Positions 7,956-16,002 of a stretch of 64,000 nucleotides of DNA are shown in pieces. Within the stretch, counting starts at the first letter, position 1; every line of letters begins with the position of its first letter. Made by a program: the position numbers and the translations under genes. This DNA comes from Xanthobacter dioxanivorans. Lineage in GTDB: Bacteria; Pseudomonadota; Alphaproteobacteria; Rhizobiales; Xanthobacteraceae. The stretch lies in NCBI RefSeq assembly GCF_016807805.1, contig NZ_CP063362.1, positions 2,345,001 to 2,409,000 on the forward strand, given 5' to 3'. The notes beneath the pieces are model-generated. The model had not been told where the DNA came from. It saw only the letters and a list, made by a program, of their open reading frames with translations, and searched no databases.

Positions 7956-8606
7956 ATGAAGGAGCCACATCTTTCCGACCAGGCGGTGTTCGACCGCGCG
8001 CTCGACGACTTGGTCGGCCTCGATCCGCGCCTCGCCCCGCTGGTGGCGGTGGCCGGCCGCCCGGCGCTGCGGCGCCGTCCGCCGGGCTTTGCCGGGCTCG
8101 CCGCGGTGGTGGTGGCGCAGCAATTGTCGGTGGCCTCCGCCCGCGCCATCTTCGGCCGGCTGGAGCTGACCCTCGGTGGCCCGCCCAGCGTTGAGGCCAT
8201 GCTCGCGGCGACCCCCGAGGCGCTGCGCGCCGCCGGCCTGTCCGCACCGAAGATCCGCACCCTGACCGGCATCGCGCGGGCGCTCGCGGCGGGGGAAGAG
8301 GACCTCGACCGGCTGGCCGGCCTGCCGGCCGACGCGGCGGCGGAGGCACTCACCCGCCTGCCGGGCATCGGGCTGTGGACCGCCGACATCTATCTCCTGT
8401 TCTGCCTCGGCCGCGCCGATGCCTTTCCCCATGGCGACCTCGCCTTGCAGGTGGCCCTGGGCGACGCCTTCGATCTGGGCGGCCGGTGCACGCCGATCGG
8501 GCTGAAGGCGATCGCCGAGGACTGGCGGCCCCTGCGCGGCGTGGCGGCGCACCTGCTCTGGGCCTATTATGGCGCGCGGCGGGCGCGGCAGGGCGCGCCG
8601 GCCTGA
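7956..8606 (+). CDS. DNA-3-methyladenine glycosylase II-like (AlkA/HhH-GPD)
   Basis: A 216-aa HhH-GPD base-excision glycosylase that removes alkylated purines. The helix-hairpin-helix is LPGIGLWTADIYLLF (~residues 132-146), followed by the catalytic Asp in FPHGDLALQ. VVVAQQLSVASARAIF is the usual conserved helix of the domain. It is shorter than E. coli AlkA because the N-terminal beta domain is missing, as in many alphaproteobacterial forms. ATG 7956 follows GGGAGG. A second alkylation-repair glycosylase (Tag) lies at 19710. Confidence 0.88.
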   Translation: MKEPHLSDQAVFDRALDDLVGLDPRLAPLVAVAGRPALRRRPPGFAGLAAVVVAQQLSVASARAIFGRLELTLGGPPSVEAMLAATPEALRAAGLSAPKIRTLTGIARALAAGEEDLDRLAGLPADAAAEALTRLPGIGLWTADIYLLFCLGRADAFPHGDLALQVALGDAFDLGGRCTPIGLKAIAEDWRPLRGVAAHLLWAYYGARRARQGAPA

Positions 8607-8653
8607 CCGGCCCGGTTCGCTCCCTGCGGCGCCCCGCATTTCTGGTGACCGCC

Positions 8654-9355
8654 ATGCGCTTTCCCCTCGACGGTGTCTCCCTCGACGATCCCATCCTCGA
8701 AGGCCCGAGCCTGCGCCCCCACCACGGCGGCGATCCCGATGCGCTGGTGGTGCTGCTGCACGGTTACGGCGCCGACGGCCGGGACCTCATCGACATCGGC
8801 AAGGCCTGGGCCGACCTCCTGCCCGGCGCCGCCTTCGTCTCGCCCCACGCGCCCGATCCCTGCGAGGGTGCGCCCATGGGGCGCCAGTGGTTCCCGCTCA
8901 CCTTCCGCGATCCGCACGAGCTGACCCGCGGGACGGAGGGGGCCGCGCCCATTCTGCGGGAATTCCTGGCGGCGGAACTCGCCAAATATGACCTGCCGCC
9001 CGAACGCCTCGCTCTGGTGGGCTTCAGCCAGGGGGCCATGATGGCGCTGAAAATCGCCACCACCGCCGTCGTGGCGCCGGCGGCGGTGGTGTCCTATTCC
9101 GGCATGTGGGCGGAGGCGGCCGGCGGGCGGGGCGACATGGTGCTCCCCGCGCGGCCGCCGGTGCTGCTGGTGCACGGCACCGAGGACGAGGTCGTCCCGG
9201 CCGAGGCGCTGTTTGCTTCCGCGCGCGGGCTCGCCGAAGCGGGGGTGCCGCTGGAATGGCATCTGAGCCCGGGTCTGGGCCACGGCATCGACGATGCGGG
9301 CCTTGCCCATGGCGGGGCTTTCCTTGCGGAATTCCTGGGCCGGCGACGGACCTGA
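8654..9355 (+). CDS. alpha/beta hydrolase (phospholipase/carboxylesterase family)
   Basis: A 233-aa YpfH-type serine esterase. It shows the oxyanion-hole segment VVLLHGYGADGRDL (~residues 31-44), the nucleophile elbow GFSQGAMMAL (~residue 120) and the Asp/His partners in VHGTEDEVVP and GLGHGIDD. No signal peptide, so cytoplasmic. ATG 8654 is 47 bp after the glycosylase gene, so the two may be cotranscribed. The physiological ester is unknown. Confidence 0.88.
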   Translation: MRFPLDGVSLDDPILEGPSLRPHHGGDPDALVVLLHGYGADGRDLIDIGKAWADLLPGAAFVSPHAPDPCEGAPMGRQWFPLTFRDPHELTRGTEGAAPILREFLAAELAKYDLPPERLALVGFSQGAMMALKIATTAVVAPAAVVSYSGMWAEAAGGRGDMVLPARPPVLLVHGTEDEVVPAEALFASARGLAEAGVPLEWHLSPGLGHGIDDAGLAHGGAFLAEFLGRRRT

Positions 9356-9456
9356 GCCGGCGTCCAGTATCCGCAGGTGCGCGGGGTGGATTGGCGGCCC
9401 GCTTCACAAGAATGACACGCTGCATATAGAGTATCGCCCGCGCACGGGATCGCTAG

Positions 9457-10050
9457 GTGCGATTCGGTGAGCAAGACGAGGAGTTGGGTCTCTTGACCAC
9501 TGCTTTGTCACCCGGGGCTTGGCCAGCGCTCGTGCTCAATGCGGATTACCGCCCCTTGAGCTACTATCCGCTGTCGGTCTGGAGCTGGCAGGATGCGATC
9601 AAGGCGGTCTTCCTCGATCGGGTGAACATCGTCGAATATTACGACAAGGCGGTGCGAAGTCCGGGCTTCGAGATCAGGCTGCCCAGCGTTGTTTCGCTAC
9701 GGACTTTCGTCAAGCCCACACGACAACCGGCCTTCACCCGCTTCAACGTCTTTCTCCGCGACCGCTTCTCCTGCCAGTATTGCGGCTCTCGCGACGACCT
9801 CACCTTCGACCATCTCATCCCCCGCTCGAAGGGTGGCCAGACCACCTGGGAAAACGTGGTTGCCGCCTGCTCCCCCTGCAATTTGCGCAAGGGCGGCCAT
9901 ATGCCGGGCGATGCGGGCATGTGGCCGGCGCAGATGCCCTTCCAGCCGTCCGTGCACGATCTGCACCAGAACGGCCGCCACTTCCCACCCAACTATCTCC
10001 ACCAAAGCTGGATGGATTATCTCTACTGGGATACCGAGCTGGATCCCTGA
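9457..10050 (+). CDS. HNH endonuclease family protein
   Basis: A ~197-aa protein common in alphaproteobacteria. A N-terminal region (ALVLNADYRPLSYYPLSVWS) precedes an HNH nuclease motif: FSCQYCG, then LTFDHLIPRSKGG, and NVVAACSPCNLRKGG, with the paired CxxC zinc ligands. The start is uncertain: GTG 9457, or a downstream TTG around 9493 (TTGACCACTGC). It is a chromosomal single gene, convergent with dsbB, not part of a visible restriction system. The role of this family is poorly known. Confidence 0.85.
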   Translation: MRFGEQDEELGLLTTALSPGAWPALVLNADYRPLSYYPLSVWSWQDAIKAVFLDRVNIVEYYDKAVRSPGFEIRLPSVVSLRTFVKPTRQPAFTRFNVFLRDRFSCQYCGSRDDLTFDHLIPRSKGGQTTWENVVAACSPCNLRKGGHMPGDAGMWPAQMPFQPSVHDLHQNGRHFPPNYLHQSWMDYLYWDTELDP

Positions 10051-10058
10051 GCCGACGC

Positions 10059-10646
10059 TCAGGCTTTGCGACCGGTTGTCGCGCCGAGGAAGGCGACGAC
10101 CGCAAGGCCCGCGGCGATCAGCGCGTTCCACCCGGCCATGGAGATGCCGAAGAGGCGCCATGCGGCCTCGTCGCAGCGCGGCACCTTGGCGGTCCTGAGC
10201 GAGGAGAGAATGTCGTCCGACAGGACCGGCGTGCCGGTGCAGGTGGTGGGGCCGGGCCAGAAGTGCCACTCGATGCCAGCGTGATAGACGGCGAGGCCGG
10301 CATTCCAGACCATGGCCAGGCACAGCACCCCGAGCAGCACCCGCGCCACGCCCGAACGCCCGCCGCGCGCCGCCGCGAACGCCAGCAAGCCTATGGGAAC
10401 AGCGGCGTAATAGGGCAGGCGCTGGTCGAGGCAGAGCGGGCAGGGGACAAGGCCAACCACCAGCTGGAAATACCATGCGGCCGCCAGGGCGAAGACGGCG
10501 CCCGCCACCACCAGCAGCGATGCGGTTTGAGGATGACGCAGGGGCAAGGAAAAGGCCTCTTCCGGACGGCGGCGGGATTCGACGCGCAAGGCGATAGCTC
10601 CCCGCCGACGGCTTTGTCCATGCCCCCGGCGGACGATGCCGTGCAT
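10059..10646 (-). CDS. dsbB: disulfide bond formation protein DsbB
   Basis: An inner-membrane quinone reductase that reoxidises DsbA-type oxidases. Four hydrophobic spans are visible. The first periplasmic Cys pair is in LVPCPLCLDQR and the second is the CTGTP and PRCDEA pair in the second loop, so both redox pairs are present. The start is unsure: ATG 10646 gives an Arg-rich 35-residue extension, and an internal GTG or ATG near FSLPLRHPQ would give ~165 aa, closer to the family. It is convergent with the HNH gene, 8 bp apart. Confidence 0.88.
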   Translation of the reverse strand: MHGIVRRGHGQSRRRGAIALRVESRRRPEEAFSLPLRHPQTASLLVVAGAVFALAAAWYFQLVVGLVPCPLCLDQRLPYYAAVPIGLLAFAAARGGRSGVARVLLGVLCLAMVWNAGLAVYHAGIEWHFWPGPTTCTGTPVLSDDILSSLRTAKVPRCDEAAWRLFGISMAGWNALIAAGLAVVAFLGATTGRKA

Positions 10647-10844
10647 GTGACCCGGATCCCGGTGGAGGGTGAGCAGGGGGCGGGCGGTGGCCGAACACCT
10701 TGGAACTGTTCTTACTCAGGGGCATCCGTATGGCGCTGCGGTGCGGCATGGGGTATAAATTTGCTAGTCGTCTTCGGAGGCATTCGCATTGCGTTTCTCC
10801 GGCGGCGGCATATTTTGGTCATAGCTACGAAGATTGCAGCCGAA

Positions 10845-11390
10845 ATGAACGAGATGCCCCGCTCCCGCTCCACATTCGGTGCCCCGTTCAACGCGGGCCA
10901 TGATATCCACGACGAGCCGGTCCTCCCCGTCGCTCAGTTGCGGGACATCAGCACGGCGCGTCGCACGGGCTGCCCCTTCCATGACGTACGCGAGATGCTG
11001 AAGGAAGTGGGCCTTCGCCCCACGCGCCAGCGCCTCGCCCTCGGCTGGCTGCTCTTCGCCAAGGGTGATCGTCACGTCACCGCGGAAATCCTCCACGAGG
11101 AGGCCATCAAGGCCCGCTTCCCGGTGTCCCTCGCCACGGTCTACAACACGCTGCACCAGTTCACCGAGGTGAGCCTCCTGCGCGAAGTGGCGGTCGACGG
11201 ATCCAAGACCTATTTCGATACCAACGCCTCCGACCACCACCATTTCTACCTCGAAGGCCAGAACGACTTGGTCGACATTCCGGCCACGGACGTGGCGGTG
11301 AGCCTGCTGCCCGAGCCGCCGGAAGGCTACGAGGTGGCCCGCGTCGACGTGGTGGTGCGCCTGCGCCGCAAGGGTACGAATCGCGGCTGA
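10845..11390 (+). CDS. irr: iron response regulator Irr (Fur family)
   Basis: A 181-aa Fur-superfamily regulator typical of Hyphomicrobiales, which represses or activates iron and haem genes when haem is scarce. The haem regulatory motif is RTGCPFHDVREML (GCPxH), so haem-triggered turnover is likely. The winged helix follows (VGLRPTRQRLALGWLLF, SLATVYNTLHQF), then the His cluster in NASDHHHFYLEG. ATG 10845 is taken; ATG 10854 is an alternative. The frame is open far upstream with shadow sequence. I do not see a clear ICE box upstream. Confidence 0.93.
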   Translation: MNEMPRSRSTFGAPFNAGHDIHDEPVLPVAQLRDISTARRTGCPFHDVREMLKEVGLRPTRQRLALGWLLFAKGDRHVTAEILHEEAIKARFPVSLATVYNTLHQFTEVSLLREVAVDGSKTYFDTNASDHHHFYLEGQNDLVDIPATDVAVSLLPEPPEGYEVARVDVVVRLRRKGTNRG

Positions 11391-11774
11391 CACCCGCTGC
11401 GACCAAGCGCGCTGCGAACCAAGGCTGTTGCTTGAGGGTGCGGGATGGGTTTGGGCTGCGCCCGTTCTCCCTCCGTCGCCGGGAAGAGTCTGGTCGGCTG
11501 TGGCGGCATCGGCGTGAGAGCGTGCCCCGTGGCGAGCCCGGACGACCGTCCGATTGCCGCAGACGGGTGAGACGCGGAGATTTCCGCCGGGTTCGCCTCC
11601 GGCCATCCACGAGCCATCTGCCCCTTCCCGCCAGATCTCCGTCGTTCTCCCCCGGCCGGCGCACGCCGGGCCGCGCGGCGCTGCCTCGGGCGAACCGCGC
11701 CTGCCGGTTTCCTCGCCCGCCAACCTCCTCTATTCAGGTCATGCGCCATTGGCGGCCGGTTCTGCGAGGCGGAG
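11391..11774 (+). other. gene-free interval
   Basis: This is a 384-bp gap between irr and proC. Frames here are Arg/Pro/Ser-rich and lack RBS support. No terminator with a T tract and no RNA gene is recognised. Confidence 0.4.
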
Positions 11775-12611
11775 ATGAGTGAAAGCGTGTTGAAATCCCT
11801 GTCGGGCCCCGTGGTGCTGCTCGGTGCCGGCAAGATGGGCGGCGCCATGCTGGAGGGCTGGCTGAAGCTCGGCCTTCCCGCCGACAAGGCCGTGGTCCTT
11901 GATCCGAACCTGCCGGCGGAAACCGCCGCCGCCCTCGCCGGGCGGGGCGTCCTGGTCAATCCGGCGCTCGCATCGCTCCCCGCCCCCGCCGTGCTGCTGC
12001 TGGCGGTGAAGCCGCAGGTGGCGCCCGAGGCCCTGCCGCCGGTGGCGCCCCTGGTGCGGGCGGGCACGGTAGTGGTGTCGATCATGGCCGGGCGCACTCT
12101 CGGCACCATGGCCGGCATCCTCGGCGCCCAGGCCGCCATCGTGCGCGCCATTCCCAACACCCCCGCCGCCATCGGGCGCGGGGTGAGCGTCGCGGTGGCC
12201 GGACCGACCGTCACCGCCGCCCAGCGCGAGCTGGCCACGGCGCTGCTCGGCGCCATCGGCATCGTGGAATGGATCGGCGACGAGGCGCTCATGGATGCGG
12301 CCACCGCCGTCTCCGGCTCGGGTCCGGCCTACGCCTTCCTGCTTGCCGAGGTGCTGGCCCAGGCCGGGGTCGCGGCGGGACTGCCGGCCGAGCTTTCCGC
12401 CCGCATCGCCCGCGCCACCGTGTCCGGCGCCGGTGCCCTCATGGACCAGTCCGACCTGCCGGCGGCAACCCTGCGCCAGAACGTCACCTCCCCGGGCGGC
12501 ACCACGGCCGCGGCCCTCGCCGTGCTGATGGATGCCGGCAAGGGCTTCGGCCCGCTGATGGTGGAGGCGGTTGCGGCGGCGACCAAACGGGGCAAAGAAT
12601 TGGCCGGCTGA
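11775..12611 (+). CDS. proC: pyrroline-5-carboxylate reductase
   Basis: This enzyme catalyses the last step of proline synthesis, NAD(P)H-dependent reduction of pyrroline-5-carboxylate. The 278-aa protein has an N-terminal Rossmann motif VLLGAGKMGGAMLEGW (~residues 14-29), then VLLLAVKPQ, and the C-terminal signature region with AVSGSGPAYAF, TLRQNVTSPGGTT and ALAVL. ATG 11775 follows a GGAG. Full length, no anomalies. It is followed after 66 bp by the TetR-like gene. Confidence 0.95.
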   Translation: MSESVLKSLSGPVVLLGAGKMGGAMLEGWLKLGLPADKAVVLDPNLPAETAAALAGRGVLVNPALASLPAPAVLLLAVKPQVAPEALPPVAPLVRAGTVVVSIMAGRTLGTMAGILGAQAAIVRAIPNTPAAIGRGVSVAVAGPTVTAAQRELATALLGAIGIVEWIGDEALMDAATAVSGSGPAYAFLLAEVLAQAGVAAGLPAELSARIARATVSGAGALMDQSDLPAATLRQNVTSPGGTTAAALAVLMDAGKGFGPLMVEAVAAATKRGKELAG

Positions 12612-12677
12612 CGGCCGGTCCGATGCCCTGCGCCGGTCGCAGGCCGGCGCCGCCGGCTTTACGCGCGAGGAGCGGCC

Positions 12678-13333
12678 ATGACCTCCGAGACCACCCGAGA
12701 CGCCTGCCTGCGCGCCTACCTGGAGCTTCTCGCCGAGCGCCCCGACGCCCGAATCGCCCTCACCGACGTGGCGGCCCATTGCGCCGTGTCCCTCGCCGAG
12801 ATGCGCGCGTCCTTTGCCTCGACGGGTGATCTTCTCGCCGCCTTTTTCCGCGCCACCGACCGGCACGTGCTGGCGGAAGGGGGCCGGATGCGGAGGATTT
12901 CGCCGGCGAGGGGCCGAAGGAGCGCCTGTTCGAGGTGCTGATGCGCCGGCTCGATGCGCTGGAGCCCCACAAGGCGGCGGTGCGCGGCCTGCGGCGGTCG
13001 GCGCGGACCGATCCGGCGCTGGCCCTGCGTCTGCTGCGGCTGTCGGAGGCCTCCCAGCGCTGGATGCTGGCGGCGGCCGGCATCGATTGCACCGGCCTTT
13101 CGGGCAGCGTCAGGGCCAAGGGGCTGGCGCTGCTCTTCGCGCGCGTGATCGATGTCTGGCTCGAGGATGAAGATCCCGGCCTTGCGCCCACCATGGCGGC
13201 CCTCGACCGGGAACTCGCCGGCGGGGCCAAGCTGCTCGGCATGCTGGACGATATCGCCTACATCGTCCTGCCCTGGCGCAAGCGGCGGGCCTCGGCGGAG
13301 CGGGCAGGGGCGCCCGCGGCCGAGGAGGGGTGA
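12678..13333 (+). pseudogene. TetR-like transcriptional regulator, frameshifted
   Basis: The N-terminal half (12678-12883) reads an HTH of TetR type (ARIALTDVAAHCAVSLAEM). After the G5 run at 12879-12883 the family continues in another frame (DAEDFAGEGPKERLFEVLM ... DIAYIVLPWRKR) to the stop at 13331-13333. Six G would give one ~218-aa protein; as written, the first frame ends at 12941. Both halves keep normal codon use, so a missing G in the assembly is as likely as a real mutation. The ligand-binding half has a COQ9/TetR-like helical look. Target unknown. Confidence 0.75.
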
Positions 13334-13406
13334 GGTGGCGCGCGGGGAGGTTCGGCGAACGTGACCGGAGGCCGGCGGTGAGCCGTCGTCGCTTTCAGGC
13401 AGGTGG

Positions 13407-13429
13407 ATCCCCCGGACGAGCCGGGGGAT
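13407..13429. terminator. GC-rich hairpin between convergent genes
   Basis: ATCCCCCGG (13407-13415) pairs perfectly with CCGGGGGAT (13421-13429) around a 5-base loop. It lies between the convergent TetR-like and ilvE genes. It lacks a T tract on either strand, so it is only a candidate transcription end. Confidence 0.35.
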
Positions 13430-13489
13430 GAGCGTTGGCAGGCAGGGCGGGAACGGAGGAGAGGCCTCCGCCGATTCCCTGCGGCGGCC

Positions 13490-14383
13490 TCAGGCCGCCT
13501 TCTGCTTCGGGCGCACCTCGGCGGAATAGGAATCCATCAGCTGGTGGGTGATGCCCGAGGGGATGAAGCTCCAGTCGGCGATGGCGCCCACCGGGGTCAC
13601 TTCCGCCGCCGTGCCGGTGACGAAGCATTCGCTGAAGGAGGACAGCTCCTCCGGCCTGATGTGGCGCTCCACGACTTCCATGCCGTGGCGACGAGCGATG
13701 TCGATGACCGTGCGGCGGGTGATGCCGTCCAGGAAGGCGTCCGGCGTGGGCGTGTGGATCACGCCGTCCTTGACGAAGAAGATGTTGGCGCCGGTGCACT
13801 CGGCCACGTAGCCGCGATAGTCCAGCATCATGGCGTCGGCGAATCCCCGGCGTTCCGCCTTGTGCTTGGAGATGGTGCAGATCATGTAGAGGCCGGCGGC
13901 CTTGGCCTTGCAGGGGATGGTGGCCGGATCGGGCCGGCGGAACTCGGCAAGGTCGAGCCGCAGGCCCTTCAGGCGCTGCTCGGGATCGAAATAGCTCGGC
14001 CACTCCCACACGCCGATGGCGAGGTGGATGGTGTTGTTCTGGGCCGACACGCCCATCATCTCGCTGCCGCGCCACGCCACCGGGCGCACATAGGCATCCA
14101 CGAGGCCATTCTTCTCCAGCGTCGCCTTCTTGGCGGCGTCGATCTCGCCGATGGAATAGGGAATGGTGAAGTCCAGCATCTCCGCCGACAGGCGCAGGCG
14201 CTCGGAATGCTCGGCGCTCTTGAAGATCTGGCCGCCATAGGCGCGCTCGCCCTCGAACACGGTGCTGGCATAATGCAGGCCGTGGGACAGGACGTGCAGC
14301 TTGGCATCGGCCCACGGCACGAACACGCCATCGTACCAAATCCAGCCGTCACGCTGATCGAAGGGGGTACCCTGAGCGCTCAT
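13490..14383 (-). CDS. ilvE: branched-chain amino acid aminotransferase
   Basis: A PLP-dependent class IV aminotransferase of 297 aa, making Leu, Ile and Val from their 2-oxo acids. Visible features are SHGLHYASTVFEGERAY near residue 33, the PLP-lysine region CKAKAAGLYM, YRGYVAECTGANIFFV (fold-IV Glu) and the phosphate-binding GITRRTVIDIA. ATG 14383 follows GGAG. It is divergent from a MarR gene with 213 bp between the starts, which contain an inverted repeat. Confidence 0.95.
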   Translation of the reverse strand: MSAQGTPFDQRDGWIWYDGVFVPWADAKLHVLSHGLHYASTVFEGERAYGGQIFKSAEHSERLRLSAEMLDFTIPYSIGEIDAAKKATLEKNGLVDAYVRPVAWRGSEMMGVSAQNNTIHLAIGVWEWPSYFDPEQRLKGLRLDLAEFRRPDPATIPCKAKAAGLYMICTISKHKAERRGFADAMMLDYRGYVAECTGANIFFVKDGVIHTPTPDAFLDGITRRTVIDIARRHGMEVVERHIRPEELSSFSECFVTGTAAEVTPVGAIADWSFIPSGITHQLMDSYSAEVRPKQKAA

Positions 14384-14505
14384 GATCTCGAACTCCTTGT
14401 TCCGGCCGCGTCGTTCGCGCGGCTTTCCCCCATTCGCTCCGCAGCGCCTTTGCAGCGGGAACGCATGGAGATATCTTTACGCCTGCTAAAGAAGCTGGCA
14501 AAGGC

Positions 14506-14553
14506 ACGAAACGATCGATCCGAAGAACCTCATCTCGCGACCGATCATTTCGT
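14506..14553. promoter_or_regulatory. inverted repeat in the ilvE/MarR divergent region
   Basis: ACGAAACGATCG at 14506-14517 and CGATCATTTCGT at 14542-14553 are inverted copies with one mismatch, 24 bp apart. A related ACGATCAAAACGA lies at 14573-14585. The location 44 bp before the MarR start suggests an operator for that regulator or the divergent promoter. Confidence 0.4.
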
Positions 14554-14596
14554 CTGACGGGTGCTTTGAGTAACGATCAAAACGAAAAAAGTCAAC

Positions 14597-15169
14597 ATGG
14601 CTGACATAAACTCTCTCATCCTGCCTGGTCCCGCCGCCGAGCGCCCCGCCACCGGCGAGGCCCCCGGCGCCCTCCCGCTCGTGGATTTCGTCGAGCTTCT
14701 GTTCTTCGCCTACCGCGATTTCGTCGGCGATCCGGACGAGATCCTCGCCCCCATCGGCTTTGGCCGGGCGCACCATCGGGTGATCCACTTCGTGAACCGG
14801 CACCCGGGCATGCGCGTCACCGACCTGCTCGACATCCTGCGCATCACCAAGCAGAGCCTCGGCCGGGTGCTGCGCGAGCTGGTGGACGAGGGCTTCGTCG
14901 AGAGCCGGGCGGGGTCTTCCGACCGCCGGCAGCGCCTGCTCTTTCCCACCTCCAAGGGCGAGGCGCTGGCGTGCGAGTTCGTCGGCCTGCAGAGCCGGCG
15001 CATCGCCACCGCCCTGGAGGCGAGCGGACCGGACGGGCGTGAGGCCGTGCGCCGCTTTCTTCTCGCCATGATCGACCCGGAGGATCGGGTGGCGGTGGAA
15101 CGGCTGATCCAGCGCGCCGACAGGGCCGCGCGGTCCCGTCCCGCGTCGAGGCCGCCGGACGCCGCGTGA
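14597..15169 (+). CDS. MarR family transcriptional regulator
   Basis: A 190-aa winged-helix regulator. The DNA-binding core is HHRVIHFVNRHPGMRVTDLL, then TKQSLGRVLRELVDEGFVE and the wing SDRRQRLLFPT. Flanking helices would form the dimer. It starts divergently from ilvE, next to a two-component system, an arrangement I recognise from other Hyphomicrobiales. The inverted repeat at 14506-14553 could be its site. Effector not known. Confidence 0.88.
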   Translation: MADINSLILPGPAAERPATGEAPGALPLVDFVELLFFAYRDFVGDPDEILAPIGFGRAHHRVIHFVNRHPGMRVTDLLDILRITKQSLGRVLRELVDEGFVESRAGSSDRRQRLLFPTSKGEALACEFVGLQSRRIATALEASGPDGREAVRRFLLAMIDPEDRVAVERLIQRADRAARSRPASRPPDAA

Positions 15170-15288
15170 GGCGGTGGCCGCTGACGCGGCGCGTGGAGTG
15201 TGCGAAGACGAGGCCATGCAGACCTTCAACATCGATCGTCCTCTCGTCGAAGGACCTCCGGCACCGGCACGCCGGCACGGGTGCCGTC

Positions 15289-16002
15289 ATGGCTGATGCC
15301 GCGCCCGTCTCCGTGGCGCTCGCCGACGATGCGCCCCACCTTCTCGTCGTCGACGACGACAGCCGCATCCGCACCCTGCTCTCGCGCTTCCTCACCGAGA
15401 ACGGCTATCGCGTCACCACCGCCGCCTCCGCCGCCGAGGCGCGGGGGCGGCTCGACGGGCTCACTTTCGACCTGCTGGTGCTGGACGTGATGATGCCGGG
15501 GGAGAGCGGGCTCGACCTCGCCCGCGACCTGCGCCGCTCATCCGCGGTGCCCATCCTCATGCTCACCGCCCGCTCGGAGACGGCCGACCGCATCACCGGC
15601 CTGGAGGCGGGGGTGGACGACTATCTCGCCAAGCCGTTCGAGCCGCGCGAGCTGCTGCTGCGCATCGGCTCCATCCTGAAGCGGGCGCTACCGCCGGCGC
15701 AGAAGGCGATCGAGAGTGTGCGCTTCGGCGAGTTCAGCTTCCACCTGGAGCGCGGCGAGCTCAGCCGCGGCGGCGAGATGGTGCGCATCACCGAGCGTGA
15801 GCGCGACATGCTGCGCGCCCTGGCCGAGGAGCCGGGAGAAACGGTTCCGCGCCTTGCCCTCGCCGGCGGCGGAGCGGCCAGCGAGCGCGCCGTCGACGTG
15901 CAGGTGAACCGCCTGCGCCGCAAGCTGGAGCGCGATCCCGCCAATCCCATGCATCTCCAGACGGTGCGCGGCATCGGCTATCGCCTGGTGGTGACGCCTT
16001 GA
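15289..16002 (+). CDS. OmpR-family response regulator
   Basis: A 237-aa two-component response regulator. The receiver has the acidic pair VVDDDSRIR, the phospho-acceptor Asp in LLVLDVMMPGE, then MLTARSE (Thr) and the conserved Lys in YLAKPFEPREL. The C-terminal winged helix includes AVDVQVNRLRRKLE and QTVRGIGYRL. ATG 15289 begins the family-like sequence; the frame extends upstream without support. It overlaps the kinase gene by 4 bp, so they are cotranscribed. It resembles regulators often called PetR; targets unknown. Confidence 0.92.
   Translation: MADAAPVSVALADDAPHLLVVDDDSRIRTLLSRFLTENGYRVTTAASAAEARGRLDGLTFDLLVLDVMMPGESGLDLARDLRRSSAVPILMLTARSETADRITGLEAGVDDYLAKPFEPRELLLRIGSILKRALPPAQKAIESVRFGEFSFHLERGELSRGGEMVRITERERDMLRALAEEPGETVPRLALAGGGAASERAVDVQVNRLRRKLERDPANPMHLQTVRGIGYRLVVTP

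Noticed and set aside
12678..13333. Programmed frameshifting in the TetR-like gene
   Set aside because: No slippery heptamer with downstream structure; the same -1 G/C-run pattern occurs in four other unrelated genes, so sequence error is simpler.
15216..15296. 26-residue upstream peptide before the response regulator (starts MQTFNIDRPL)
   Set aside because: It stops before the regulator start and has no clear RBS. A leader peptide is possible but not supported.
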